Shown: positions 41,056-51,848, numbered from the stretch's first letter. The stretch is 64,000 nt of DNA from an uncultured Eggerthellaceae bacterium (GCA_910584145.1 CAJTXX010000002.1:1-64000); one strand, 5' to 3'. The notes: generated from the sequence alone by a model not told the origin. A program made the numbers and translations.

Positions 41056-42306
41056 ATGGAATACGGTATAGCGATAATCGGTGGTGGAGCGTCTGGGCTC
41101 GCGGCTGCGGTGGCGGCCGCGGAACGCGCACGCGCCGAGGGGCGCGCGGCGCGGGTGGTGGTGCATGAAGCCTCCGACAAGATCGGCCGGCCCATCCTCG
41201 CCAGCGGAAACGGGCGATGCAATCTCTCCAATCTGCATATCGACGCGGCGGTATACCGCAACGAGGCGTTCGTCAGCGAGGCTCTCGCGGCCTTCGAGCA
41301 GCGGGCGGACGCATGGTATGCGGGCGGTGGTGCGGCGCCGAACGGCGTGATGCGGTTCTTCCAAGCGCACGGGCTGATGTGGCGCAGCGAAGATGACGGG
41401 CGCCTGTACCCTCAGGCGAACAAAGCGTCGTCGGTGCTCGACGTGCTCGCGCATGCGCTGGATGCGCTGGGGGTGGAGGTGCGCCTCGCCTCTGCGGTGG
41501 AGGCAGTAGAGCAGCCGGCGGGAAGCTCTGGCCGGTTCATGCTGCGCATGCGCGGTGGAGCCATCGAGCATGCCGACGCTGCGGTGCTGGCATGCGGCGG
41601 GCAGGTGGCTGCGCGCATGGTGGACGCAGCCCTACCGTTCGCAGACCCGGTGCCCGTACTGGGCCCTATCGCCACCGACCCTCGGTACGTGAAGCCGCTC
41701 GACAACATACGGGTGAAGTGCGCTGCCAGCCTGCTGCGCTCGGGGAGGGTGGTGGCGCGCGAGCGGGGCGAGCTGCTGTTCCGCAAGTACGGGGTGTCGG
41801 GCATCATGGTGTTCAACCTGTCGCGCCTGATGCAGCCGGGCGATGCGCTGGCGATAGACCTGCTGCCCGATGTGCCGGAGGGCGCCACGGCGGAGCTCTT
41901 GCGGTGCCGGGCGCGCGCGCTGGAAGACACGCTGGGGGGCGCTATCTCGTGGGCCGATCTGCTGCGCGGCATGCTGCTACCGCCCGTGGCCGATGCGGTG
42001 TTGCAGCGCGCGGGGCTGCGCGGGCAGGATGCTCTCGCCGAGGAAGCCGTGCCGGAGCTGGCCGAGCTGCTGCGGGCCTTCACGCTGGAGTGCCGGGGCA
42101 TCGGCGATGAGCGCTCGTGCCAGGTGCATCGCGGCGGGTTCGCGGTGGAGGCGATGGAAGCTGCGACCATGCAGGTGCGCGCCGTGCCGCGGCTGCATAT
42201 AACCGGCGAAGCGCTCGACGTGGACGGCCCCTGCGGTGGGTTCAACCTGCATTGGGCCTTCGCTACGGGCATCTTGGCCGGAAGCCACGCGGCGGCTGGG
42301 CGCTGA
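41056..42306 (+). CDS. HI0933/BaiN-type flavoprotein
   Basis: 416 residues. An FAD-binding GGGASGLAAAVAAAE motif starts at residue 9, followed by the family strings GRPILASGNGRCNLSN and a C-terminal GEALDVDGPCGGFNLHWAFATG. The family includes YhiN and BaiN of bile-acid-dehydroxylating gut bacteria, but family membership alone does not show that activity. Its start lies 13 bases from the divergent EcfA gene, and the next gene begins three bases after its stop. Confidence 0.88.
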   Translation: MEYGIAIIGGGASGLAAAVAAAERARAEGRAARVVVHEASDKIGRPILASGNGRCNLSNLHIDAAVYRNEAFVSEALAAFEQRADAWYAGGGAAPNGVMRFFQAHGLMWRSEDDGRLYPQANKASSVLDVLAHALDALGVEVRLASAVEAVEQPAGSSGRFMLRMRGGAIEHADAAVLACGGQVAARMVDAALPFADPVPVLGPIATDPRYVKPLDNIRVKCAASLLRSGRVVARERGELLFRKYGVSGIMVFNLSRLMQPGDALAIDLLPDVPEGATAELLRCRARALEDTLGGAISWADLLRGMLLPPVADAVLQRAGLRGQDALAEEAVPELAELLRAFTLECRGIGDERSCQVHRGGFAVEAMEAATMQVRAVPRLHITGEALDVDGPCGGFNLHWAFATGILAGSHAAAGR

Positions 42307-42309
42307 GGC

Positions 42310-44679
42310 ATGGAGTACCTAGCCTCGAACATAGCCGTGCCGCTCGATGCGATGCTCCCCGAGGGAGCCGATCTGCTGCGTGGGAAGGTGGCGCGCGCGG
42401 TGGGGCTGCGCCCGCGCGAGGTGCGCGATGTGGTCGTGGTGCGCCGCAGCGTCGATGCCCGCAAGAAGGGCAACGTGCATTTCGTGGTGTCGGTGGCATT
42501 CGCGTGCGAAGGCGCTGAACCGCGGCCCGCACGCGGGGTGGCGGTGAAGCTGTATGCGCCATACGAGCCACCGCGCATCCCCGACCTGAGCGGTGTGCTC
42601 GACGGCGCTGCGCGCCCGGTCGTGGTGGGCGCGGGCCCAGCGGGGCTGTTCTGCGCGCTCTGGCTCGCTCGTGCGGGGATGCGCCCGCTCGTGGTGGAGC
42701 GCGGGCAGGCGGTGGAGCAGCGCCAGCAGAGCGTGCAGCGGTTCGCCGACGGCGGCCCGCTCGACCCCGATAGCAACATCCAGTTCGGCGAGGGTGGCGC
42801 TGGTACGTTCTCGGACGGCAAGCTGACCTGCGGCAAGAGCGACCCGCTCATGCAAGCGGTGCTGCACGAGTTCGTGGCGGCTGGTGCGCCGGAGGATATC
42901 CTGATAGACGCGAAGCCGCACATCGGCACCGACTATCTGCCGCAGACGGTGCGGGGCATCCGGCAGGCGATCGAGCGCGCTGGCGGCGAGCTCTTCTTCG
43001 AGACGCAGCTCGTGGGCTTGCGGCGCGTTGATGAACCAGCAGCCGGTGGTGGGGCGCTCGCGGGCGCCGGCGGCTGGGTCGCGCGCGTGCGCGACGGGCG
43101 CACGGGCGGCGAGCGCGAGATAGCATCTGACGCGGTGGTGCTCGCCATCGGGCATTCCGCGCGCGATACCATCGGCATGCTGGCTGATATGGGCGCATCC
43201 ATGCAGCGCAAGCCGTTCGCGGTGGGCGTGCGCATCGAGCATCCGCAGCAGCTGATCGACCGCGCTCAGTACGGCGAGGCGGTGGGCCACCCCGCGCTCC
43301 CTCCGGCCGACTACAAGCTGGCCGTGCGGACCAAGGCCGACCGCGGCGTGTACACCTTCTGCATGTGCCCGGGCGGGGAAGTGGTGGCTGCTGCCAGCGA
43401 GCCTGGCGGCGTGTGCGTGAACGGCATGAGCAACCACGCGCGCGACGGGCGCAACGCCAACAGCGCCCTTCTGGTGGAGGTGCATCCCCAAGACCTGCCC
43501 GGCGACGATGTCATGGAGGGCGTCCGCTTCCAGCGCGATCTGGAACAGGCCGCCTATCGTGCAGGGAGCGCTGCCGGCTCGTATGCCGCTCCTGCCCAGA
43601 CCGTGGGCGGCTTCTTGGAGCGCGCGAGCGAGGCGTCTCCGTCTGAGCCTCTTCCGGAAGATGCGCCCGGGAGAGGGGCGGGGCTGCGGCGGCATGCGAG
43701 CGCGGATGCTGTGCGCCCTACGTATCCGCGCGGCGTCGCCTGGGCTGACCTGCGGGCGTGCTTGCCGGCGTTCGTAGCTGACAGCATCGCCGAGGCGCTC
43801 CCGCTGATGGACCGGAAGCTGTGCGGGTTCGCGCACCCTGATGCGGTGCTGACCGCGGTGGAGGCTCGCAGCTCGTGCCCGGTGCGCATCGTGCGCGACC
43901 GGGCGACGCTGCAATCGACCAGTTCAGAAGGGTTGTTCCCGACCGGGGAAGGTGCTGGTTACGCAGGCGGTATCATGAGCGCCGCCACCGACGGCATGCG
44001 CGTGGCCCTGGCGGTGATGCGCCATGCGGCCTTGCGCGCCACCGCAGCCGACCCTGAGGGAGCCGCCGAGCACCTGCGGGTGGGCGGTGCGCTCGTGTTC
44101 GACACCGAGACGGTGGTGGGGCTCGGCGTCGCGGTGCACGCGGCAGCCTCGCCCCGCACGCTCTACGCGCTGAAAGGCCGCGAAGAGGGCAAGCCCATTT
44201 CGTGGTTGGTCGATTCGCCCGACGCGCTGCGCGAATACGGCCGCGACGTGCCCGCGTATGCCTTCCGCCTGGCTGAGCGGTTCTGGCCCGGCCCGCTGAC
44301 GCTGATCGTGCGGGCGAATGACCGCGTGCCAGCCGCTTTCACCTCTGCTGTGGGCACGCTGGGGCTGCGCATGCCGGCGAGCCGATCCACCCTCGACCTG
44401 ATACAGCGCTGCGGCCCGCTGGCCGCCACGTCCGCGAATCCTTCGGGCGAGAGGGCCCCCGCCGACCTGGGCGCGGTCGACCCCGAGCTCATGCTCGCTG
44501 CTGGCTGCACGTTGGTAGCAGCTGAGGGATGCTCGCAGGCATCCGGCGCCAAGGGCGACGCCGCCGACGCGCCCGTGTCCTCGGGCCTGGCATCCACGGT
44601 CGTCGATTGCACCGATGGAGAACCTGAGATGCTGCGCGAAGGCTCCCTCACCGCTGATATACTTGGAATCCACCACTGA
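42310..44679 (+). CDS. FAD-dependent dehydrogenase (COG2509-type) fused to a Sua5/YrdC domain
   Basis: 789 residues, one uninterrupted frame. Residues 1-570 are a flavoprotein with FAD loop VVVGAGPAGLFCALWLARAG (about 104), QFGEGGAGTFSDGKLTC and C-terminal GEGAGYAGGIMSAATDG. From about 590 a Sua5/YrdC domain follows: GGALVFDTETVVGLG, ALKGREEGKP, RFWPGPLTLIV and LAATSANPSG. Sua5 domains make threonylcarbamoyl-AMP for t6A37 in tRNA. The order Sua5-rpiB-glyA-atp matches Bacillus, supporting that this is the organism's Sua5 copy rather than a stray domain. The threonine- and KxR-type residues are partly altered, so activity needs testing. Confidence 0.85.
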   Translation: MEYLASNIAVPLDAMLPEGADLLRGKVARAVGLRPREVRDVVVVRRSVDARKKGNVHFVVSVAFACEGAEPRPARGVAVKLYAPYEPPRIPDLSGVLDGAARPVVVGAGPAGLFCALWLARAGMRPLVVERGQAVEQRQQSVQRFADGGPLDPDSNIQFGEGGAGTFSDGKLTCGKSDPLMQAVLHEFVAAGAPEDILIDAKPHIGTDYLPQTVRGIRQAIERAGGELFFETQLVGLRRVDEPAAGGGALAGAGGWVARVRDGRTGGEREIASDAVVLAIGHSARDTIGMLADMGASMQRKPFAVGVRIEHPQQLIDRAQYGEAVGHPALPPADYKLAVRTKADRGVYTFCMCPGGEVVAAASEPGGVCVNGMSNHARDGRNANSALLVEVHPQDLPGDDVMEGVRFQRDLEQAAYRAGSAAGSYAAPAQTVGGFLERASEASPSEPLPEDAPGRGAGLRRHASADAVRPTYPRGVAWADLRACLPAFVADSIAEALPLMDRKLCGFAHPDAVLTAVEARSSCPVRIVRDRATLQSTSSEGLFPTGEGAGYAGGIMSAATDGMRVALAVMRHAALRATAADPEGAAEHLRVGGALVFDTETVVGLGVAVHAAASPRTLYALKGREEGKPISWLVDSPDALREYGRDVPAYAFRLAERFWPGPLTLIVRANDRVPAAFTSAVGTLGLRMPASRSTLDLIQRCGPLAATSANPSGERAPADLGAVDPELMLAAGCTLVAAEGCSQASGAKGDAADAPVSSGLASTVVDCTDGEPEMLREGSLTADILGIHH

Positions 44680-44699
44680 CCAGCGGACGGAGGGGTATC

Positions 44700-45134
44700 A
44701 TGCGCATCAGCATCGCGAGCGATCATGCAGGGTTCGAGCAGAAGCAGCTCCTCGCACAGTATCTGCGCGACGGAGGCTACGAGGTGGCCGATCTGGGCCC
44801 CGACAGCGACGACCGCGTGGATTACCCCGACTTCGCAGAGGCTGTGGCGCGCGATGTCGCGGCTGGCGCATCGCGGTTCGGCGTGCTGGTGTGCGGTACG
44901 GGCATCGGCATGGCCATAGCTGCGAACAAGGTGCGCGGTATACGCGCGGCGAATGTGGTCAGCGCGGAGTTCGCCACCCTGTCACGCGAGCATAACGACG
45001 CGAATGTGGTGACCCTGTCGGGCCGCTTCGTCAGCCCCGACGAGAACCGCCGCATCCTCGACGCCTTCCTGACCACGCCGTTCGGTGAAGGCCGCCACGC
45101 CGAGCGCGTGCGCAAGATAGACGCCATCGACTAG
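44700..45134 (+). CDS. rpiB: Ribose-5-phosphate isomerase B
   Basis: 144 residues. It starts ASDHAGFEQKQLL and carries the active-site Cys in GVLVCGTGIGMAIAANK, plus ANVVTLSGRF. It interconverts ribose 5-phosphate and ribulose 5-phosphate. GGAGGGG lies before the ATG. It follows the flavoprotein-Sua5 gene and precedes glyA. Confidence 0.95.
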   Translation: MRISIASDHAGFEQKQLLAQYLRDGGYEVADLGPDSDDRVDYPDFAEAVARDVAAGASRFGVLVCGTGIGMAIAANKVRGIRAANVVSAEFATLSREHNDANVVTLSGRFVSPDENRRILDAFLTTPFGEGRHAERVRKIDAID

Positions 45135-45149
45135 CTGAAGGGAACGAGC

Positions 45150-46406
45150 ATGCCACTATCGGCTCTTGACCAGACCGACCCGCAGATCGCGCAGATACTG
45201 CGCGACGAGCTGGCCCGCGAGCGCACCACCATCGAGCTCATCGCGAGCGAGAACTTCACCAGTCCTGCGGTGATGGAGGCTGTGGGCAGCGTGCTCACGA
45301 ACAAATACGCCGAGGGCTACCCGGGCAAGCGCTACTACGGCGGTTGCGAGAAGGTGGACCTCGCCGAGGACCTGGCGCGCCAGCGCGCGTGCGAGCTGTT
45401 CGGCAGCGCGTTCGCCAACGTGCAGCCCCATTCCGGCGCGCAGGCGAATTTCGGCGCATATCTGGCGCTCGTGGAGCCGGGCAGCACGGTCATGGGCATG
45501 AGCCTGGCGCACGGCGGCCATCTGACGCACGGCAGCCCGGTGAACTTCTCGGGGTTGCTGTATGACATGGTCAGCTACGGGGTCGACCCGGAGACGGAAG
45601 TGCTCGACTACGACGCGCTCGAGCGCCAAGCCGCCGAGGTGCGCCCGAAGATGCTCATCGCCGGCGCCAGCGCCTATCCGCGCACGATCGACTTCGAGCG
45701 CTTGGCAGCCATCGCGCATGGCGTGGGCGCCTACTTCATGGTGGACATGGCGCACATCGCGGGCTTAGTGGCCGCCGGGCTGCATCCCAACCCCGTGCCG
45801 CACGCTGACGTGGTGACCTCCACCAGCCACAAGACGCTGCGCGGCCCGCGCGGCGGCTTCATCCTCACCAACGACGAGGAAGTGGCGAAGAAGATCGACA
45901 AGGCCATGTTCCCCGGCGCGCAGGGCGGCCCGCTCATGCATGTGATCGCCGGCAAGGCGGTGGCGTTCGGCGAGGCGCTGCGCCCCGAGTACCGCACGTA
46001 TATGCAGGACGTGGTGCGCAACTGCGCCGAGCTCGGCCAGGGCTTGTCGGAAGGCGGCCTGCGCCTGGTGTCGGGCGGCACCGACAACCACCTGTGCCTG
46101 GTCGACCTCACGGCTTCGGGCGTCACCGGCAAGGACGCCGAGCAGCTGCTGGAGACGGTCGGCTTCACGGTGAACAAGAACACCATCCCCAACGAGACGC
46201 GCAGCCCCTTCGTCACCAGCGGCATCCGCCTGGGCAGCGCTGCGGCTACCACGCGCGGCCTCGGTGCCGACGAGTTCCGCGAGGTGGGCGGCCTGATAGC
46301 CACCACGGTGTTCGCCGCCGACGATGAGCAGGTGAAAGCCGCCGTGCGCGAGCGCGCCTGCGCGCTGATGGCGGCGCATCCGCTCTATCCCGGATTGGAA
46401 TACTGA
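45150..46406 (+). CDS. glyA: Serine hydroxymethyltransferase
   Basis: 418 residues, normal length. Pyridoxal-phosphate Lys lies in TSTSHKTLRGPRGG; other marks are ELIASENF, SVLTNKYAEGYPGKRYYGG and RLGSAAATTRGL. It converts serine and tetrahydrofolate to glycine and methylene-THF, feeding the dCMP deaminase/thymidylate branch next door. Confidence 0.96.
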   Translation: MPLSALDQTDPQIAQILRDELARERTTIELIASENFTSPAVMEAVGSVLTNKYAEGYPGKRYYGGCEKVDLAEDLARQRACELFGSAFANVQPHSGAQANFGAYLALVEPGSTVMGMSLAHGGHLTHGSPVNFSGLLYDMVSYGVDPETEVLDYDALERQAAEVRPKMLIAGASAYPRTIDFERLAAIAHGVGAYFMVDMAHIAGLVAAGLHPNPVPHADVVTSTSHKTLRGPRGGFILTNDEEVAKKIDKAMFPGAQGGPLMHVIAGKAVAFGEALRPEYRTYMQDVVRNCAELGQGLSEGGLRLVSGGTDNHLCLVDLTASGVTGKDAEQLLETVGFTVNKNTIPNETRSPFVTSGIRLGSAAATTRGLGADEFREVGGLIATTVFAADDEQVKAAVRERACALMAAHPLYPGLEY

Positions 46407-46523
46407 ATGGACCAGATGCAGACCGACCGTCGGCCGCTGGGCGAGCGCATCGAGATGGCGCATGAGGCAGCTCGAGTGCATGCGGCTGCTGCGGCGCCTG
46501 AGCACTCGAGCCAGGAGGTACCG

Positions 46524-46991
46524 ATGACGCACGCAGACGAGCGCCCCAGCTGGGACGAATACTTCATGACCTTGGCGAACCAGGTGGCCACGCGCACCAC
46601 GTGCCTGCGCCGCGGTGTTGGGGCGGTCATCGTGAAGGACCGCCGCATCTTGGCTACCGGCTACAACGGCGTCCCCTCCGGCCTGCGCCACTGCGCCGAG
46701 ACGGGCTGCCTGCGTCAGCAGCTGGGCATACCCTCCGGCCAGCGTCACGAGATATGCCGCGGCCTGCACGCCGAGCAGAACGCGATCATCCAAGCCGCCC
46801 GCTTCGGCACCGACATAGACGGCGCCAGCATCTACGTGAACACGCAGCCCTGCGTCGTCTGCGCGAAGATGATCATCAACGCCGGCATAAAGGAGATCGT
46901 CTACCAGAACCCCTATCCCGACGAGCTAGCCATGCAGCTCCTCGAAGAATCAAGCGTCAAACTCAGAGAATTCCAACCCGAGAACACCTAG
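46524..46991 (+). CDS. dCMP deaminase family protein (ComEB-like)
   Basis: 155 residues from the ATG at 46524, which has AGGAGG six bases upstream. An in-frame ATG at 46407, right after the glyA stop, would add 39 residues. Zinc ligands and catalytic Glu are in GLHAEQNA and PCVVCAK; TTCLRRGVGAVIVKD is typical of the family. It makes dUMP from dCMP for thymidylate synthesis. It takes the place that upp occupies beside glyA and atp in Bacillus. Confidence 0.9.
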   Translation: MTHADERPSWDEYFMTLANQVATRTTCLRRGVGAVIVKDRRILATGYNGVPSGLRHCAETGCLRQQLGIPSGQRHEICRGLHAEQNAIIQAARFGTDIDGASIYVNTQPCVVCAKMIINAGIKEIVYQNPYPDELAMQLLEESSVKLREFQPENT

Positions 46992-47056
46992 CCTCTCGAA
47001 CACAGCAACGGCGCGCCCGCATCACCGAGCACCGAGAACGTCCCAACCGGCAAAAA

Positions 47057-47072
47057 TGTTTCACGTGAAACA
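47057..47072. promoter_or_regulatory. parS site 1 (ParB-binding)
   Basis: TGTTTCACGTGAAACA, a perfect match to the conserved 16-base parS palindrome. Confidence 0.93.
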
Positions 47073-47115
47073 ATTCCGGAAGCACAGAACGGCTGAGCCC
47101 CAACCAACTCTGAAT

Positions 47116-47131
47116 TGTTTCACGTGAAACA
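47116..47131. promoter_or_regulatory. parS site 2 (ParB-binding)
   Basis: TGTTTCACGTGAAACA, a second perfect copy 59 bases after the first. Confidence 0.93.
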
Positions 47132-47136
47132 TTTTT

Positions 47137-47292
47137 GACACCCACGGGTCGCAGAGCTAAGTTGCCAGAACCTCCCAGGTCGAACCAACCAAGGTTGAGC
47201 CTCACCCAACCCAGAAATGCTTCACGCGAAACATCCGGCACCCACGAGCCGCAGCGCTAAGTTGCCAGAACCCCACAGGTCGAACCAGCCAA
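47137..47292. repeat. Tandem ~100-base repeat carrying parS-like sites
   Basis: The sequence from 47137 (CACCCACGGGTCGCAG, then GCTAAGTTGCCAGAACC, then CAGGTCGAACCA) recurs at 47237 with few changes. With the parS sites at 47116 and 47218 the unit is about 100 bases. Confidence 0.85.
47218..47233. promoter_or_regulatory. Degenerate parS-like site 3
   Basis: TGCTTCACGCGAAACA differs from the parS consensus at two positions and sits at the matching place of the tandem repeat. It may be a decayed site. Confidence 0.6.
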
Positions 47293-47613
47293 AACCGCCC
47301 CATCCCGCAACAGCCCTCCCACGCGAGCCGCACTAGAGCCCCTCCCACGCTGCGCTCCATGCCGCTTGCCCCCCAGCGCGAACCCCTATCCCTCTTCCTG
47401 CTCGACGGGCGCCGATTCCTCCGCTCGCTGCGTTCCTGCGCGCTGCCGTGCGCGGGCTGTCGGAGCGCGCCTGATTTCTAACCCTGACGCTGCACCGTTC
47501 ACCGTTGATTGTTTCGAAACGGTAAACTCCGTCATGCAATCCGGGTATCATCCACTAAGGTTCGAAGGCAGGCTGCGCACGCGCGCAGAGGGCGCACAGA
47601 CGAGGTAGCGTGA

Positions 47614-47895
47614 ATGGTTCTGGCTATTCTGCTCGGCATACTGGCAGGGCTCGTGGGATTCGTCCCGCTGGTGCTCGCCTTACGGCTGACCAAGCGCACG
47701 GTGCATGGGGGCACAGCGGCATCCATGATCGTGCTCCTGCTGGGGCTGGCCGTCTCGTTCGCGGCTCTCTTCGCATTCGCGGCTCTGTTCTTCGGCTTCG
47801 ACCACGACAACGGCATCGCATTCCTGCTAGCCGAGGTGGTGGCCCTCAGTGCTGCCGCAGTCGGTTTCGCTCTGTGGCAGATGCTCAGAAGGTAG
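47614..47895 (+). CDS. Small membrane protein at the atpI position
   Basis: 93 residues with three hydrophobic segments (about 2-24, 36-60, 68-88). It lies directly before atpB, where atpI stands in many bacteria. Sequence identity to AtpI is not obvious to me, so the call rests on position, size and topology. Confidence 0.65.
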   Translation: MVLAILLGILAGLVGFVPLVLALRLTKRTVHGGTAASMIVLLLGLAVSFAALFAFAALFFGFDHDNGIAFLLAEVVALSAAAVGFALWQMLRR

Positions 47896-47914
47896 ACGAG
47901 AAGGGAAGCAACGC

Positions 47915-48700
47915 GTGAACGCTCTCGAAGTACTGTCGGAACACGTACCTGAACTGAAGGAATCGTTCGATTCCGCTATCGTCATAGGCAACAGCACGTT
48001 CGGCCTGACGCAGTACACCCTGTGGATGATCATCTGCTGGATACTCACGCTGGTGGTGGTCTTGGTGGTCGGCCGCAAGCTGACGCTCATCCCCACGAAC
48101 AAGTTCATCAACACGGTGGAGTACGGCTACCAGTTCGTCCGCAACGACATGGGCGAAGGCGTCATCGGCCACGGCTACAAGAAGCATGTGCCGTTCCTGG
48201 CGACGATGTTCTTCTTCATCCTCATCAGCAACTTCGTCGGGCTCATCCCCGGCTGCAAGACGCCCACCGGCACCATCTCGGTCACGTGGGCGCTGTCGCT
48301 CATCTCGTTCGTCTACTTCATATTCTGGGGCGTGAAGGCGCATGGCGGCCTGGGCTACCTGAAGTCGCTCGCGCCGAGCGGGCTGCCCATCGTCATGGTA
48401 CCCGTCATCTGGCTTTTGGAAGTCATCTCCACGGTCATCCGCCTGCTGACGCTGGCGGTCCGACTGTATGGCAACATGTTCGCCGGCCACATGGTGCTGG
48501 GCATCTTCGCTCTGGCTACCAGCGTGTTCCTGACAGTGGGCATCCAGTCGATGGATGTCGTCAGCGGCGTGCTCAGCGTGCCGTGGTTCCTGCTGCTCGT
48601 GTTCATGTACGCGCTGGAGACGCTGGTGGCGTTCCTGCAAGCGTACGTGTTCACCACGCTCAGCTCGGTGTACATCAGCCTGGCCACCTCGGCCCACTAG
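47915..48700 (+). CDS. atpB: F-type ATP synthase subunit a
   Basis: 261 residues from a GTG with AAGGGAAG upstream (47915). The essential Arg lies in LLTLAVRLYGNMFAGH and the later LVAFLQAYVFTTL is also typical. It forms the proton half-channels beside the c ring. The open frame further back overlaps the preceding gene and is not used. Confidence 0.95.
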   Translation: MNALEVLSEHVPELKESFDSAIVIGNSTFGLTQYTLWMIICWILTLVVVLVVGRKLTLIPTNKFINTVEYGYQFVRNDMGEGVIGHGYKKHVPFLATMFFFILISNFVGLIPGCKTPTGTISVTWALSLISFVYFIFWGVKAHGGLGYLKSLAPSGLPIVMVPVIWLLEVISTVIRLLTLAVRLYGNMFAGHMVLGIFALATSVFLTVGIQSMDVVSGVLSVPWFLLLVFMYALETLVAFLQAYVFTTLSSVYISLATSAH

Positions 48701-48831
48701 GCACCTTGCCGCGCACGCGCGGCACCCGCGCCCCGGCGCACCCGTAAGGGATCATCCGGCCCGATGGCCGGTGTCCATAAGAAGAAATGTTTTTGGGAAA
48801 ACAGGCTCAAAAACGGTAAAAGGAGGAAACT

Positions 48832-49050
48832 GTGGAAATCGCACTCGTACTTTCTGCCCTCAAGGTAGTCGGCTACGGCCTCGGCGCCATCGGACCAGGC
48901 ATCGGCATCGGCATCGCCTGCTATGGCTGCTGCGTCGGCACCGCTCGCCAGCCCGAGCTCCAGGGCCGTCTGTTCACCAACTTCATCCTTGGTGCAGCTC
49001 TTGCTGAGGCACTGGCCCTCATCGGCTTCGTGCTCGCATTCATCATGTAG
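48832..49050 (+). CDS. atpE: F-type ATP synthase subunit c
   Basis: 72 residues from a GTG with AAAGGAGGAAA upstream. Two helices; the proton-binding Glu lies in GAALAEALAL. The sodium-binding set (Gln in helix 1, Ser/Thr after the Glu) is absent, so the ring is predicted to be proton-driven. It contains an unusual CYGCC in helix 1. Confidence 0.93.
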   Translation: MEIALVLSALKVVGYGLGAIGPGIGIGIACYGCCVGTARQPELQGRLFTNFILGAALAEALALIGFVLAFIM

Positions 49051-49094
49051 CTCCTCTGGCAATAGTCATATACATGCCAGAAGGAGGTAGACAC

Positions 49095-49703
49095 GTGATA
49101 ACAAGAGCGAAAAGGGCAGGCCTCATCGGCGCAGCCACGCTGGCGCTGTCTGCTTCCCCTGTGCTCGCTTTTGCCGCGGAAGGCGAAGAGGAGGCGGGCG
49201 GGCTTTCCGTCATCCTGCCTGAGATGCTGGAATTCGTTCCCATGCTCATCGCTTTCATCATCCTCTGGATCGTCCTCGCGAAATTCGGCTGGCCCATGTT
49301 CAACGGCATGCTGGAGAAGCGCGAGAACACCATTCGCGAAGCTCTGAAGAAGTCGGAGGAAGCGAAGATCGAGAGCGAACGCGTGCTCGCTGAGTACAAG
49401 AAGCAGCTGGACGACGCGAAGGCGCAGGCCACGCAGGTCATCGCCGACGCTCGCGCCACGGGCGACGCTGTGAAGGCTGACATACAGGAGAAGGCGCAGG
49501 CTGAGGCGGCCGACATGATTGCCAAGGCCAAGACGACCATCGAGGCCGAGAAGAAGGCCGCGATAGCCGAGCTCCAGGCGTCCATCGCCGACACGTCCAT
49601 CGACGTGGCCCAGCGTCTGATCGGCGAGGACCTGACCGATGCCGAGCACCGCGCCATCATCGAGCGCTATGTCAAGGAGGCAGGTAGCTTCAATGGCAAC
49701 TAA
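49095..49703 (+). CDS. atpF: F-type ATP synthase subunit b with an N-terminal signal-like segment
   Basis: 202 residues from a GTG at 49095 with AAGGAGGT upstream. A signal-like hydrophobic stretch (AGLIGAATLALSASPVLA) and an acidic spacer precede the usual membrane helix (LIAFIILWIVLAKFGWPMF). A long coiled coil follows, as in the peripheral stalk. The extra N-terminal segment may be a cleaved signal or a second helix. Confidence 0.92.
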   Translation: MITRAKRAGLIGAATLALSASPVLAFAAEGEEEAGGLSVILPEMLEFVPMLIAFIILWIVLAKFGWPMFNGMLEKRENTIREALKKSEEAKIESERVLAEYKKQLDDAKAQATQVIADARATGDAVKADIQEKAQAEAADMIAKAKTTIEAEKKAAIAELQASIADTSIDVAQRLIGEDLTDAEHRAIIERYVKEAGSFNGN

Positions 49704-50267
49704 TCGTCTCGTACAGCGTGAGAAGGTCGCCATCTACGCGAAGGCGATGTTCGATGCGGCGAACGCATCCGGTGGCAAGGAAACGGTCCTGGAAGTGCGC
49801 AATCAGATGGGTCAGGTGAAAGACCTGATGTACTCCGACATGGAGCTGTCTATGGCGCTTTCCAGCCCCGACTACACCCCGGAGCAGCGCCGCCAGTTGG
49901 CCGAGGCTGTGTTCGCCGACTGCAACATGGCATTCCGCGAGGTCGCGGCCGTAATGGCGGAGAACGGCGACGCCGCGGAGCTCCCTCGTGTGTACCGTGC
50001 GTACACCGAGCTTATGGAGAAGGAGCTCCACTTCTGCGTAGTGGATGTGGTCACAGCCGTCGAGCTGGACGACGACCTGCGCAAGCTTATCAAGGATAAA
50101 GTTCAGGCTGACCTGGGGCTGGATGCCATGCTCTCCGAGAGCATCGACAAGTCCATCTTGGGCGGCATAATCATGAGTGTGAATGGGATGCGCATAGACG
50201 CTAGCATGATAAGCCAGCTGAACCGCGCCCGCCACACGCTGAAGGAAACAGATGGAGGTGAAAGCTA

Positions 50268-50268
<1 letters not shown>
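49693..50268 (+). CDS. atpH: F-type ATP synthase subunit delta
   Basis: 191 residues from the ATG at 49693 (AGGAGG 11 bases upstream), overlapping atpF by 11 bases. It has the delta layout with a helical N-domain (VAIYAKAMFDAA) and the C-terminal GGIIMSVNGMRIDASM. It joins the peripheral stalk to the catalytic head. Confidence 0.92.
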
Positions 50269-51833
<1,565 letters not shown>

Positions 51834-51848
51834 GAAGGAGAGGTTTAT

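Larger units (their letters stand above)
46992..47613. other. Intergenic region with parS sites and tandem repeats, upstream of the atp operon
   Basis: 622 bases without a gene. Its first half holds three parS-like sites in repeated cassettes. The second half (about 47300-47610) is GC-rich and must contain the atp promoter; ACCGTT...AACGGT (47501-47522) is a short inverted repeat and TATCAT (47547-47552) a possible -10, but I cannot fix the promoter. Confidence 0.7.

Noticed and set aside
41056..42306. Bile-acid 7-dehydroxylation enzyme
   Set aside because: BaiN is in the same flavoprotein family, but there are no other bai genes nearby and the family is broad.
46992..47330. CRISPR array
   Set aside because: The repeats here are parS palindromes in ~60 and ~100 base units, without regular short spacers or cas genes.
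48832..49050. Sodium-dependent ATP synthase c ring
   Set aside because: The sodium-binding residues of helix 1 and the Ser/Thr after the Glu are absent.
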